Of a DNA stretch of 64,000 nucleotides, positions 50,544 through 59,559 are shown piece after piece. Under the pieces are notes generated by a model. That model ran no database searches. It was given only the letters and a program-made list of their open reading frames with translations, and was not told the DNA's origin. Position 1 is the stretch's first letter. Each line of letters opens with the position of its first letter. Where the stretch lies: contig NZ_FNFE01000001.1 in assembly GCF_900100335.1 (NCBI RefSeq), forward strand, positions 372,001-436,000, read 5' to 3'. The stretch comes from Natronorubrum texcoconense. Its GTDB lineage: Archaea > Halobacteriota > Halobacteria > Halobacteriales > Natrialbaceae. The position numbers were made by a program, and so were the translations under genes.

Positions 50544-51263
50544 TCACCGCGTCGCCTGCTTCCACGTTCGAAGGTCGACCACTGTTCCGTCGATCGCGTC
50601 CGATTCGGCGTCGGTCGCCGCCCAGACGAACATCCCGGCGATCGAGTCCGGATCGCGTCCCTGGCCGCCCGAGAGCGCCGTCGCGACCTGTCCGAGATCC
50701 AGACAGCCGACGGTGTACTCGGTGTCAGCGGCGAACCCTCGAGCCACCGCCTCCGCTGTCGCCTTCGATATCGCGTACGAACCGTAGCCCGATTTGGCTT
50801 CGCGAGCGACCGCTCCCGTCGGGACGAGCACGCGAGCGCCGGCGTTCAGGTGGGGGAGCGCCTCGAGAATCGCTCCGAAGACGCCGCGGGCGTTGATCCG
50901 CCAGTGGTCGTCGAACGCCGAGTACGACTCGCGGTCGGTCGGCGTACTCCCCGGATTGCCGTGATAGACGCCCGCTGCGGGAACGAGGACGTCGATACCA
51001 GCCGACGAACCGGTCCGCGAACCGGTCTCGACGAGTCGCTCGAGGTCGTACTCGTCGCGAACGTCGGTCCGGAGCCCTGCCGCGGCGGCGTCCGTGCTCT
51101 CGGACGACTCGAGTCGCTCCTCGAGCGCGTCGACCGTTTCCGTCACGTCGTCGCCGTCTCGAGCGCCGACGACGACCGTCGCACCCTCGTCGACGAACGC
51201 CTCGGCGACGGCGCGTCCGATCCCGCGGGTTCCACCGGTGACGACCGCTGTCGTTCCGTTCAT
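50544..51263 (-). CDS. Short-chain dehydrogenase/reductase
   Basis: A 239-residue NAD(P)-dependent SDR: VVTGGTRGIGRAVAEAF (cofactor site), LVPAAGVYHG (NAG variant), and YGSYAISKATAEA with the catalytic Tyr-x3-Lys. The start is ATG 51263 (MNGTTAVVTGG), eight codons inside the longest frame. It is divergent from the crtD carotenoid operon (174-base gap), which might hint at a linked role but proves nothing. Substrate unknown. Confidence 0.85.
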   Translation of the reverse strand: MNGTTAVVTGGTRGIGRAVAEAFVDEGATVVVGARDGDDVTETVDALEERLESSESTDAAAAGLRTDVRDEYDLERLVETGSRTGSSAGIDVLVPAAGVYHGNPGSTPTDRESYSAFDDHWRINARGVFGAILEALPHLNAGARVLVPTGAVAREAKSGYGSYAISKATAEAVARGFAADTEYTVGCLDLGQVATALSGGQGRDPDSIAGMFVWAATDAESDAIDGTVVDLRTWKQATR

Positions 51264-51437
51264 ACGGGCCGTACGGGTGGCCGACACAGGAATCCATCGG
51301 CGATGACTGCCGTTCTCTGTAGAGGGGCATCTCCCGCGCTCGTGCGATGGCTCGCGTTCACTGCCGAGACTCGATCTAGCGGCCCCCTACGTAGGTATGG
51401 CGTACGTTTATGACCGCGCCGACAGTCACGGTGATAT

Positions 51438-52934
51438 ATGCAATCGCTGGCCGACGAGTCCGTCGTCGTGATCGGGGCCGGCGTCGGCGGGCTCTCGACG
51501 GCCTGCTACCTCGCCGATCGGGGTGCCGACGTCCACGTCATCGAGAAAAACGAACAGCTCGGCGGCCGCGCGAGTCGACTCGAGGAGGATGGCTTCCGGT
51601 TCGACATGGGTCCATCCTGGTACCTCATGCCCGACGTCTTCGAGCGCTTTTTCGCCGAGTTCGACCGGACGCCGTCGGACTACTACGAACTGACTCATCT
51701 CGATCCGCACTACCGAATTTTCTTCAAGGACGGAGATCAGGTCGACGTCACGCCCGACCTCGAGCGAACGAAGGCCGTCTTCGAGGAGTACGAGACGGGT
51801 GCGGGCGAGGCGCTCGAGCGCTATCTCGACAAATCGCGGGAGAACTACGAAGTGGGAATGGAACACTTCGTCTACGAGGATCGAACGCGACTGCGAGACT
51901 ACGTCGACCTCGACGTGGCTCGGCAGGCTCGCGGGCTCTCCCTGCTGGGATCGATGCAGGGCCACGTCGAGAACTACTTCGAACACCCGAAACTCCAGCA
52001 GATCATGCAGTACACGCTGGTGTTCCTCGGCGGCTCGCCGACGAACACGCCGGCGCTCTACAACCTGATGAGCCACGTCGATTTCAACCTCGGCGTCTGG
52101 TACCCAGAGGGCGGCATCGGCGGCGTCATCGACGCAATTGCGGACCTGGGGAGCGAACTGGGCGTCACGTACGACACCGACCGACCGGCGACGGCGATCA
52201 AGGGCCGGGAAGGCGCGTTTCTCGTCGAGACGTCCCAAGGGCCGCTCCGGCCCGATCTGGTGGTCAGCAACGCCAGCTACGCCCACACCGAGCAGGAACT
52301 GCTCCCGGCCGAGCGACGGGGCTACGACGCCGACTACTGGGAGTCGCGGACGTACGCTCCCTCCGCGTTCTTGCTCTACCTCGGCGTCGAGGGCGAGGTC
52401 GAGGAACTGGCCCACCACACGCTGGTCCTCCCGACGGACTGGCAGGAGCACTTCGACCAGATCTTCGAGGATCCGCAGTGGCCGGACGAACCCGCCTACT
52501 ACTGCTGTGTCCCCTCCGAAACCGACGAGACGGTCGCTCCCGACGGCCACAGCGCCCTGTTCGTCCTCGTCCCGATCGCGCCGGGACTCGAGGACACGCC
52601 AGAGATTCGCGACGCCTATCGCGAGAAGATACTCACGGATATCGCCACAAACACCGGGGAGGAGCTTCGCGATCGGATCGTCTTCGAGGAGCAGTTCTGC
52701 GTGCGGGATTTCGCGGATCGATACAACAGCTACGACGGGACGGCGCTGGGATTAGCCCACACGCTCCGCCAGACTTCCCTCTTCCGGCCGCCCCATCGCG
52801 CGAAGGGCGTCGACGGACTCTACTTCGTCGGCGGCGACACCACGCCGGGGATCGGCGTCCCGATGTGTCTCATCAGCGGCGAACTGACCGCGGAGAAGGT
52901 ACTCGAGGACTACGGACAACCGGTAGAACAGTGA
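51438..52934 (+). CDS. crtD: Carotenoid 3,4-desaturase (CrtI/phytoene-desaturase family)
   Basis: A 498-residue FAD enzyme. Dinucleotide fold VVVIGAGVGGLSTACYLADR (residues 9-28), GRASRLEEDGFRFDMGPSWY, and the C-terminal FAD motif YFVGGDTTPGIGVPMCLISG. In haloarchaea the CrtI-like enzyme directly before lyeJ and cruF introduces the 3,4 double bonds of C50 bacterioruberin, so context favours CrtD over CrtI itself. The start is ATG 51438. The next gene begins 22 bases on. Confidence 0.9.
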   Translation: MQSLADESVVVIGAGVGGLSTACYLADRGADVHVIEKNEQLGGRASRLEEDGFRFDMGPSWYLMPDVFERFFAEFDRTPSDYYELTHLDPHYRIFFKDGDQVDVTPDLERTKAVFEEYETGAGEALERYLDKSRENYEVGMEHFVYEDRTRLRDYVDLDVARQARGLSLLGSMQGHVENYFEHPKLQQIMQYTLVFLGGSPTNTPALYNLMSHVDFNLGVWYPEGGIGGVIDAIADLGSELGVTYDTDRPATAIKGREGAFLVETSQGPLRPDLVVSNASYAHTEQELLPAERRGYDADYWESRTYAPSAFLLYLGVEGEVEELAHHTLVLPTDWQEHFDQIFEDPQWPDEPAYYCCVPSETDETVAPDGHSALFVLVPIAPGLEDTPEIRDAYREKILTDIATNTGEELRDRIVFEEQFCVRDFADRYNSYDGTALGLAHTLRQTSLFRPPHRAKGVDGLYFVGGDTTPGIGVPMCLISGELTAEKVLEDYGQPVEQ

Positions 52935-52956
52935 CCGAACCGTCGGCCAGCTTCCT

Positions 52957-53823
52957 ATGACGATGGGATCGACGTCCGCGAACGGTGACGGTCTCGCGGG
53001 TGAGCTATCGTACTTGCTGACGCTCTCGAGGCCCCGGTTCTGGCTCTATTTGGCGGGACCGGTGCTCGTCGGCGTCGCGTACGCCGCGAGTTCGGTCGAC
53101 GACCTGTTCGCACCAGCCGCGGTCGCGCTGTTCGCCTACTTCCTCGTGCCGGCGAACGTCTTCCTCTACGGGATCAACGACGTTTACGACCGCGAGATCG
53201 ACGTTGCGAATCCGAAGAAGGACGAAAAGGAGACACGGTATCGGGGTCAACGATTCGTTCCGGCCGCGGTCGTCGGCTGCGTCCTGCTGGGGCTGGCGCT
53301 CGTCCCGTTCCTGTCCCGGGCGGCCTGGCCCTGGCTCACGGTCTTTCTCGTCCTCGGGGCGGCCTACAGCGCGCCGCCGGTTCGGTTCAAGACGACGCCG
53401 ATCCTCGACTCGGTCTCGAACGGGCTCTACATCGCGCCGGGCGCGGCGGCCTACGCGGCCGTCGCGGGGGCCCAACCACCGCTGCTCGCCGTCCTCGGCG
53501 GCTGGCTGTGGGCGATGGGGATGCACACCTTTTCCGCGATTCCCGATATTGACCCCGACCGCGAGACCGGCATTCGGACGACGGCGACGGTGCTCGGCGA
53601 GTCGCGGACCTACGCTTACTGCGGCGCGTGCTGGTTCGCGAGCGCGCTCGCGTTCGCCGCGCTCGACGTCCGCCTCGGCGCGCTCATGCTGGTTTACCCC
53701 ACACTCATCGCGGCGCTCGTCACCTCGAGCGTCGCCGTCGATCGGGCCTACTGGTGGTTCCCGGCGATCAACACGGTCGTCGGCGCGCTCCTGACGATGG
53801 GCGGACTCTGGAGGCTGGTCTGA
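52957..53823 (+). CDS. lyeJ: Lycopene elongase/1,2-hydratase (UbiA prenyltransferase family)
   Basis: A 288-residue membrane prenyltransferase with the first Asp-rich motif NDVYDREID (residues 74-82), the second at IPDIDPDRETG, and seven to nine hydrophobic segments. In the bacterioruberin pathway it adds C5 units to both ends of lycopene and hydrates them. The start is ATG 52957 or the ATG two codons later. It ends at 53823, and cruF starts on the next base. Confidence 0.92.
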   Translation: MTMGSTSANGDGLAGELSYLLTLSRPRFWLYLAGPVLVGVAYAASSVDDLFAPAAVALFAYFLVPANVFLYGINDVYDREIDVANPKKDEKETRYRGQRFVPAAVVGCVLLGLALVPFLSRAAWPWLTVFLVLGAAYSAPPVRFKTTPILDSVSNGLYIAPGAAAYAAVAGAQPPLLAVLGGWLWAMGMHTFSAIPDIDPDRETGIRTTATVLGESRTYAYCGACWFASALAFAALDVRLGALMLVYPTLIAALVTSSVAVDRAYWWFPAINTVVGALLTMGGLWRLV

Positions 53824-54705
53824 ATGGACACACCGAACGTGACGCAGTCCGACGGCACTCGCGCAACCGTTCAGCGACGGCTCGAGACCATCATCCGCGA
53901 GAATCGATTCACGATCGCGGTCGTCTTTCCGTTCGTCGGCGCGGTGACGCTGGTCGCCAGCGCGGAGGGGTTACTGCCGGAGCCGTTGGCGTACAACCCG
54001 CTGTTGATCCTCTTCGGGACGATGGTGATGCGCTCGCCGCTGGTCGTCGGTCTGCTGCCGCGTATCGGCTGGTGGGCGCTCGGTTGTCTGGGCCTGCTGA
54101 CGGCGTACACGTACGCGATCGAGATCGTCGGCGTGCGAACCGACTGGCCCTACGGCGCGTTCGAGTACACCATCCAGCTCGGACCGATGCTGTTGGGGGA
54201 GGTGCCGCTGGCGCTGCCGCTCTTCTTCATCCCGCTGGTGCTGAACGCCTACCTGCTCACGCTGCTCGTCCTCGAGGACTGGAGTGCGAACCCGCTCGTC
54301 AGGATCCCGGCGGCCATCGCGGCCGTCGTCGCGATCGACCTCGTGCTCGATCCCGCCGCCGTCGCCATCGGCTTCTGGACGTTCGTCCCCCCGGGCGTCT
54401 ACTACGGCGTCCCCGTCTCGAACTACGTCGGCTGGCTGCTCTCGGGTACCGTCGCCGTCGTCCTCGTTGACCTCGCCTTCGAGCGCGCGTCGCTGCTCGA
54501 GCGGGTGCGAAACTGCGAGTTCATTCTCGACGATCTGGTGAGTTTCGTCCTGCTCTGGGGGACGATCAACCTCCTCTACGGCAACTGGCTGGCCGCCGGC
54601 GTCGCCGGGCTGTTCTGTCTCGGTCTGTTCCGGACGGATCGGTACGACCGCGAGATGATTCGCCGTTCGCTTCCTTCGAGCGGCGTCGAGAGTCGGGATT
54701 CCTGA
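53824..54705 (+). CDS. cruF: Bisanhydrobacterioruberin hydratase CruF
   Basis: A 293-residue membrane protein with about eight hydrophobic segments. Marks include AYTYAIEIVGVRTDWPYGAF, LGEVPLALPLFFIPLVLNAY and PPGVYYGVPVSNYVGWLLSG, as in the CruF/DUF422 carotenoid family. It adds water to the C50 ends to finish bacterioruberin. ATG 53824 directly abuts the lyeJ stop, completing the crtD-lyeJ-cruF operon. Confidence 0.92.
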   Translation: MDTPNVTQSDGTRATVQRRLETIIRENRFTIAVVFPFVGAVTLVASAEGLLPEPLAYNPLLILFGTMVMRSPLVVGLLPRIGWWALGCLGLLTAYTYAIEIVGVRTDWPYGAFEYTIQLGPMLLGEVPLALPLFFIPLVLNAYLLTLLVLEDWSANPLVRIPAAIAAVVAIDLVLDPAAVAIGFWTFVPPGVYYGVPVSNYVGWLLSGTVAVVLVDLAFERASLLERVRNCEFILDDLVSFVLLWGTINLLYGNWLAAGVAGLFCLGLFRTDRYDREMIRRSLPSSGVESRDS

Positions 54706-54825
54706 TCGCTGGTTTGTGCTTTCGAACGCTTCGACGGCTGGTGCATCAACTCGATCACACGACCGATTCCTCGGGGACGAACATGCTTGCTCCAAGCTTT
54801 TGCTCGTGTCGCTACTGATGGATGT

Positions 54826-54987
54826 ATGGCGACTATCGCACCGATCGAATGTCCGCTCTGTCACGACGAGCTAACGCGGAACCAAAACCTGGAGGACCAC
54901 CTCGTCGAAACGCATTCGAAGCAGACGTTGGCGAAGTTCGTCGTCGCCGAAACCGAAGCACTGGGCGAAGAGGACGTCTCGGAGTGA
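54826..54987 (+). CDS. Small C2H2 zinc-finger protein
   Basis: A 53-residue protein from ATG 54826: IECPLCHDELTRNQNLEDHL, then VETHSKQTLAKF, one complete C-x2-C-x12-H-x4-H finger, and an acidic tail. Single-finger microproteins are common in haloarchaea and some affect surface or biofilm traits, but this one is unassigned. It sits 120 bases after cruF. Its 3' hairpin is shared with the convergent small gene. Confidence 0.75.
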   Translation: MATIAPIECPLCHDELTRNQNLEDHLVETHSKQTLAKFVVAETEALGEEDVSE

Positions 54988-54989
54988 TG

Positions 54990-55007
54990 GCGCTCCTTCG
55001 GGAGCGC
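54990..55007. terminator. UUCG-tetraloop hairpin between convergent small genes
   Basis: GCGCTCC-TTCG-GGAGCGC makes a perfect 7-bp stem two bases after the zinc-finger stop and just before the opposite-strand stop at 55009. It is likely a shared 3'-end structure. No strong T-run follows on the plus strand. Confidence 0.55.
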
Positions 55008-55008
55008 T

Positions 55009-55161
55009 CTACACGAAGATACTGGTCAACGTACTGCCGAACAAGAGCAAAAGCATCACGACGACGAACGTGATCGTCAACCAGACGCCGAGTCCGACCG
55101 CGGCGGTACGGGCGTTTCGGCGATCGATAGCGAGCGGGTCGTGTGGATCGCTGGTGGACAT
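55009..55161 (-). CDS. Single-span membrane microprotein
   Basis: A 50-residue protein from ATG 55161: polar N-terminus MSTSDPHDPLAIDRRNARTA, then one long hydrophobic segment (LGVWLTITFVVVMLLLLFG) ending SIFV. N-inside topology is likely from the arginines. It lies between crtB and the zinc-finger gene. Function unknown. Confidence 0.65.
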   Translation of the reverse strand: MSTSDPHDPLAIDRRNARTAAVGLGVWLTITFVVVMLLLLFGSTLTSIFV

Positions 55162-55241
55162 ACGAGATCGACTACGCTCCGAGGGCTCACAACAGGAAAT
55201 CCACAATATAGTGGGGGTTAATAAGCAGCCGCGCGACGGCG

Positions 55242-56192
55242 TCACTGCGTTGGAACGTGACCGCCGTGACCGGAGTCGTGCCGATCGGTCTCGAGGGCGG
55301 GGACGGCGGAGACACGCCGGAAGACGGCCTCCGGATCGCGGTTCCAATGCCAGTGCCAGCGGGTCTTCGCGAGACACCACAGCTTTCGAGTCGACGATAG
55401 CGCGGGGTCTCGGCTGAGGACGTCGTAGTTCTGCGAGCGAATGACGGTGTGGTGTTCCGCGTAGAGAACGGCCGCGAGCAACACGGGAAGCTGGCAGTCG
55501 TCGGGGAGATACCGGATTCCCGCAACGCCCTCCCGATATAGATCCTCCGTTCGCTTGAGTTCGGCAGCCATCGCAGCGGCGAACGAGTCCGAGTACTCGA
55601 GTCGCTCGATCTGTGCGGTCGAAACGCCGTGGGAGTCGAGCGTCTCCTGGGGGAGGTAGATCCGATCGCGCTCGAGGACGTCTTCGCGGACGTCCCGCAG
55701 GAAGTTCGTCATCTGGAACGCCTCGCCGAGTTTGACGGCGTGCGGGAGCGCGGCTTCCCGGTCCTCGGGCTCCATGATCGCGGTCATCATCACGCCGACC
55801 GCGGACGCCGACCCTCGCATGTACGACTCGAGGTCGGCGTAGCTCTCGTAGCGGTCGGTGTCGATATCCGACTGCATCGCATCGACGAAGGAGTTGATTT
55901 CGGCGTCCGAGATGTCGTACTCGCGGCGAAGTTCGCCGAACGCCTCGAGCACGGGGCCGTCGGGTTCGGTCTCGCCGAGTGCCTGGGCACGGAGACGCTC
56001 GAGTTCGGCGCGCTGTTCTTCGGGCGGGCTGCCGTTCGCGTCATCGACGACCTCGTCGGCGATCCGAAAGAACGCGTAGAGAACGTGCGTGGCGTGGCGA
56101 ACCCGTTTCGGAAGGAATCTCGTCGCGAGATAGAACGTTTTCCCGGTCCGCCGCTGTATCGCCTTGCCTACGTCGATGTGTTCCTGTTGCAT
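55242..56192 (-). CDS. crtB: Phytoene synthase CrtB
   Basis: A 316-residue trans-isoprenyl diphosphate synthase that condenses two geranylgeranyl-PP to phytoene, the first step to bacterioruberin and, if present, retinal. First Asp-rich motif RIADEVVDD (about residues 43-51), second FLRDVREDVLERDRIYLP (about 163-180), plus KTFYLATRFLP. The start is ATG 56192, preceded by GAGGAG and a strong TATA box at 56244-56253. It lies directly downstream of the Bat-type regulator on the same strand (64-base gap) but has its own promoter. Confidence 0.95.
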   Translation of the reverse strand: MQQEHIDVGKAIQRRTGKTFYLATRFLPKRVRHATHVLYAFFRIADEVVDDANGSPPEEQRAELERLRAQALGETEPDGPVLEAFGELRREYDISDAEINSFVDAMQSDIDTDRYESYADLESYMRGSASAVGVMMTAIMEPEDREAALPHAVKLGEAFQMTNFLRDVREDVLERDRIYLPQETLDSHGVSTAQIERLEYSDSFAAAMAAELKRTEDLYREGVAGIRYLPDDCQLPVLLAAVLYAEHHTVIRSQNYDVLSRDPALSSTRKLWCLAKTRWHWHWNRDPEAVFRRVSAVPALETDRHDSGHGGHVPTQ

Positions 56193-56243
56193 TCTCTCCT
56201 CGTGCCCAACTGACGGCTGTGGGGTGTAAACGGTACGACAGTA

Positions 56244-56253
56244 GTATATAAAA
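56244..56253 (-). promoter_or_regulatory. Strong TATA box of crtB
   Basis: TTTTATATAC on the minus strand lies 52-61 bases before the crtB ATG, immediately past the stop of the Bat-type gene. Initiation about 25 bases downstream leaves a leader of about 30 bases with GAGGAG near its end. It is the most consensus-like TATA element in the window, suggesting tightly controlled, strong expression of crtB. Confidence 0.75.
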
Positions 56254-56256
56254 CGA

Positions 56257-57915
56257 TTAGCCCTTACTAAGCGGGTCCCCGTCGAATAGTTCGTCGAGGA
56301 GCTTTCGCTGTGCCGATCGGAGATGCTGGTGAAACGTGGATCGGGAGATGTCCATCGACTCCGCCAGATCCTCGCCCGAGACGTTCCGCGGCCACTCGAA
56401 GTAGTCCGCGTAGTAAGCCTTCCGGAGGGCCGTGAACTGGCGATCGGTGAGCGACGATTCCAGCCGCGCTGTCACGTCCTGTCGTGACCGCGGCGGCCGA
56501 TCCGTCTCGCGGTAGCTGAGCAGTTCGACGCTTTCGGCGCGCTCCTCGAGCAGGTCGTACACCGACCGAGCGGACTGGCCGTTCGGAACGTCGATAGTGA
56601 GATCGACGACGGGAACGTTCGCCCCCGTTCGGTGTGCCATCTGGCCGACCGCACCGCTGGCGTCGAATCGGCGAATATCGGCGCCGTGTCCCGAGAACGT
56701 CGTTACGATCGTGTCGTCGACGGCGATTTCGAGAAGCGTCCCCTCGTCGTACGTCGACAGGATCGTACAGTCGGTTACTCCGTCGAACGCCGTCGCCGGC
56801 GGGACGTCGTCGACGGCGCGGTCGACGTGGTAGAACGCGAGCGGCGTCCCGTCCCCGTCGTAGGTCAACCCACGATAGGTGATCGTCGCTTCGAGTTCGG
56901 CCGCGAGCGCCGCGACGAACAGCGAGGAATCCTCGATTGCGATCTCGAGTTCGACGACCGTATCGGTGGTGAGCATCTGCTGGGTCTCGATCGCGTTCAT
57001 CGCGGTTGCGATCGTCCCGGCGAGCGAGTCGAGGACGAGCCGCTCCCGTTCCGTGAAGGCGTCAGGCTCCGTCGCGAACAGCACGAGCACGCCGTAGGTG
57101 ATGTCGCCGTAGGTAAGGGGGAGTGCGGCGAGCGACTGGACCCGTTCGACGCCCGCGGGCCACCAGCGAGACGCGCCGTCGACCGTCTCGAGGTTTTGAA
57201 TCACCTGCAACTCTCCCGTTTCGAGCGCCCGAACGGCCGGATGGTCCTCGTCCGACTCGAGACAGAGGTCGTCGTCCTCGAGCGGGACGTCGCCGTCGTG
57301 GGACCACTCGTGCAGTGAGAGCCGACTGTTCGCGATGTCGGCCCGCCCGATCCAGGCGAGGCCGTACGGATCGGTGTCGGTGAGACACGAACAGACCCGC
57401 CGTTCGACTTCGTCGCGCGTCGTCGCACCGAGGACGGCATCAGTCACGTCACGGAGGAGTCCGTCGATTCGCTCGAGGAGATGCTCGAGCGCGCGGTGCT
57501 CTTCGCGGAGTTCCGCCGCGGTTTCTTCGGCGGCGATCTCGGCCAGTTTTCGCTCGGTGATCTCGAGGTGGACGACGGAGGCGCGAACCTCACCGTCGGC
57601 GGTGAACCGATTGGCTCGCATCATGAACCACTGCTTTCGTTCGGGAGTGTGACACGGATACTCCATCGCGAACGTCTCCTGTTCGCCCGCGATAACGGTC
57701 TCGATCCCCTCCACAGCGCGTCTGGCGTGTTCGTCGTCACCCATCCGGGCGGTTGCGATGTAGTTGACGCCGACGTGGTCCTCCCGGTACTCGTCGGGAC
57801 CGAACTCGCGCCAGGACTGGTTGGTCAGCAGGATTTCCCCGTCGCTATCGATCACACCGACGATAACCGGGAGCGTCTCGAGGGTCGCGTCGGCGAGTGC
57901 CTTCCCGGAGTGCAT
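56257..57915 (-). CDS. Bat-type PAS/GAF/HTH regulator (bacterioopsin-activator family)
   Basis: A 552-residue regulator. Domains in order: PAS (residues about 8-120, VIVGVIDSDGEILLTNQSWR), a short coiled linker, GAF (about 150-310), a bacterioopsin-activator middle domain (about 320-480) and the HTH_10 DNA-binding domain (TDRQFTALRKAYYADYFEWP, GEDLAESMDISRSTFHQHLR). In Halobacterium, Bat senses low oxygen or light and activates bop, brp and crtB1. Here the gene directly precedes crtB, so control of phytoene synthesis is likely. No opsin gene is in the window. The start is ATG 57915, with CGTTATG about 27 bases upstream. Confidence 0.88.
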   Translation of the reverse strand: MHSGKALADATLETLPVIVGVIDSDGEILLTNQSWREFGPDEYREDHVGVNYIATARMGDDEHARRAVEGIETVIAGEQETFAMEYPCHTPERKQWFMMRANRFTADGEVRASVVHLEITERKLAEIAAEETAAELREEHRALEHLLERIDGLLRDVTDAVLGATTRDEVERRVCSCLTDTDPYGLAWIGRADIANSRLSLHEWSHDGDVPLEDDDLCLESDEDHPAVRALETGELQVIQNLETVDGASRWWPAGVERVQSLAALPLTYGDITYGVLVLFATEPDAFTERERLVLDSLAGTIATAMNAIETQQMLTTDTVVELEIAIEDSSLFVAALAAELEATITYRGLTYDGDGTPLAFYHVDRAVDDVPPATAFDGVTDCTILSTYDEGTLLEIAVDDTIVTTFSGHGADIRRFDASGAVGQMAHRTGANVPVVDLTIDVPNGQSARSVYDLLEERAESVELLSYRETDRPPRSRQDVTARLESSLTDRQFTALRKAYYADYFEWPRNVSGEDLAESMDISRSTFHQHLRSAQRKLLDELFDGDPLSKG

Positions 57916-58019
57916 TGGCTGAACGTTCGTGCTTGAACCACATAACGAAAGTGGGCGACTCGAGCGAGGATTCCATCTCGGCGAGGTCGACCCAACTGAT
58001 TTCGTTCTCACATCTGAAG

Positions 58020-58027
58020 TTTAAATA
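58020..58027 (+). promoter_or_regulatory. TATA box of the surface-protein operon
   Basis: TTTAAATA is 23-30 bases before ATG 58050, the exact leaderless spacing, and so favours ATG 58050 over the GTG at 58044. It is the only promoter seen for the four overlapping genes to its right. Confidence 0.7.
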
Positions 58028-58049
58028 CTAACACGCGGCCACAGTGGAC

Positions 58050-59105
58050 ATGGACTGGGAGGCCCCCGCCGACGCCTGGTACGTGTGGGTAGCAGTCGCC
58101 ATCGTCAGTTTTGCGATGGCTGGCATCGTGCTCGGGCTCCCGACGGCGCCACCGCCGGACGCCGATGGAACGGCGAACGCAATCGAGGAGACGTCCGGCA
58201 GTTCCTACGAGGCCGCCTCGACCTACGGCTACGATGCCGACGAGATCAAGATCGACGGGACAACCATCGAACTGCGAAACGAGGAGGGAACGGATCGCTC
58301 GAGTCTCAGGTACGAGCAGGTCGTCGTCGTCAACGGCGACGATCGGCTCGAGCGACTCGTCTACGGCGAGACGTTCGAGGCGGAGTTCGAGGACGAAATC
58401 GACGATCCGCACGAAGACGCAGCGACGGTGTTCATGGATCGCCTCGCTGCTGCCGAGGAGGACAACAGCGGCGAGTGGCTCACTGCGTCAGAGGAACTAA
58501 CCGTTCGGCAGGTCGCCGTAGAGCCCAACGAGGTCCGTGATATTCACGTCGAAGCCACCGACCACCAGACCGTCGACATCATCACCGACGAGTACACCGT
58601 TCCTCGAACGATCGACGCTTCATTTTCGGGATTCGGTGACGAAAGTACTGACGTCCACTACACTGTCACCGGAACGTCGATCGTAGAGGAGGAGTACGAC
58701 GGTTCCAGTTCGTTCTGGAGCGAAGTCGCGGATACGTTTTCGGACTGGGTCGACTCAGCACGCTGCTGGCTGAGCGACTGTGAGGACGAGACCGACCCGG
58801 AAGACGAACTCAACCCGCTCTACGAGACGGAGCGGGAGTGGACTCATAGAGGAACCAGTACGCAATATGTACATCTGGATTACGAATATCGTGGGGAAGA
58901 CGAGGACGTCTGGGTCGGTGACTATCCACTCACCGTCACTGCCGAATTCGACGGGACCTCGTGCAGCGCAACGCTCGATTCCTCGTCGGACGATGCGCAT
59001 CTCTGTCCGCTCGGTACGGACTCCGAGGAGCGCGTAGACGAACTGAACTGGATCGATCGTGACGACGAGACGGAGGACTACCATGTTACACTCGTCGTCG
59101 TCTAA
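58050..59105 (+). CDS. Single-anchor extracellular protein, gene 1 of pilin-like operon
   Basis: A 351-residue protein. It begins MDWEAPADAWYVWVAVAIVS, with one hydrophobic segment at residues 9-30 and then an acidic, probably extracellular domain with beta-rich stretches (IDGTTIELRNEEG, QTVDIITDEYTVP). Four cysteines (ARCWLSDC and TSCSATL...HLC) could form disulfides outside the cell. It has no clear prepilin cleavage motif, unlike the next genes. It overlaps gene 2 by 23 bases. Family not recognised beyond unnamed haloarchaeal DUF groups. A minor pilin or pilus-assembly surface protein is inferred from context. Confidence 0.75.
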   Translation: MDWEAPADAWYVWVAVAIVSFAMAGIVLGLPTAPPPDADGTANAIEETSGSSYEAASTYGYDADEIKIDGTTIELRNEEGTDRSSLRYEQVVVVNGDDRLERLVYGETFEAEFEDEIDDPHEDAATVFMDRLAAAEEDNSGEWLTASEELTVRQVAVEPNEVRDIHVEATDHQTVDIITDEYTVPRTIDASFSGFGDESTDVHYTVTGTSIVEEEYDGSSSFWSEVADTFSDWVDSARCWLSDCEDETDPEDELNPLYETEREWTHRGTSTQYVHLDYEYRGEDEDVWVGDYPLTVTAEFDGTSCSATLDSSSDDAHLCPLGTDSEERVDELNWIDRDDETEDYHVTLVVV

Positions 59106-59559
59106 GGGCCAGACGGAGCCGCTCGCGGCACTGGTCGCCGTCATCGTTCTGGGGCTGGCGATCGTCCTCTACGGCGGGTTCGTCACCGACGTGCTCACGG
59201 ACCGCACCGATCGAACCTCCGACGACGTCGCGATCGATCTGATCTGGGACGATATCTCTCACGACGGCGTCTACTCGTCCGACCGCGGCACTGATCTCTC
59301 CGACATCGAGATGGCGTCGTTGCCACAGGGACAGAACGTCTACGTCGAGGTGACCATAATCGACGATGACGGCCACGAACGTGTCGTCGACGACTTACAT
59401 TTCGACTCCGACGGGACGAGAGCGTCCCCACAGGAAGGCCCACCCGAGGACGGCTCCGAGATCGAAACGCAGGTCAGCGAGCGCCCCATCCCCGTCGAGA
59501 CCGACGTCGCCGGTGACGTCCGCGGTGGAACCCTCCACGTCGAGGTGTGGTCACCGTGA
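59083..59559 (+). CDS. Pilin-like protein, gene 2 of operon
   Basis: A 158-residue protein from ATG 59083, with GGAGG six bases upstream inside gene 1. The N-terminus SSKGQTEPLAALVAVIVLGL resembles a class III (prepilin) signal: Lys-Gly before a Gln-Thr-Glu start and a hydrophobic helix (residues 14-33), as cut by the archaeal prepilin peptidase PibD. The remainder is an acidic globular domain ending GTLHVEVWSP. It overlaps gene 3 by four bases (GTGA). It probably is a minor pilin or TadE-like pseudopilin. Confidence 0.75.
   Translation: MLHSSSSKGQTEPLAALVAVIVLGLAIVLYGGFVTDVLTDRTDRTSDDVAIDLIWDDISHDGVYSSDRGTDLSDIEMASLPQGQNVYVEVTIIDDDGHERVVDDLHFDSDGTRASPQEGPPEDGSEIETQVSERPIPVETDVAGDVRGGTLHVEVWSP

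Noticed and set aside
51426-52550. 374-residue open frame on the minus strand
   Set aside because: Antisense to crtD. The forward frame has complete FAD motifs.
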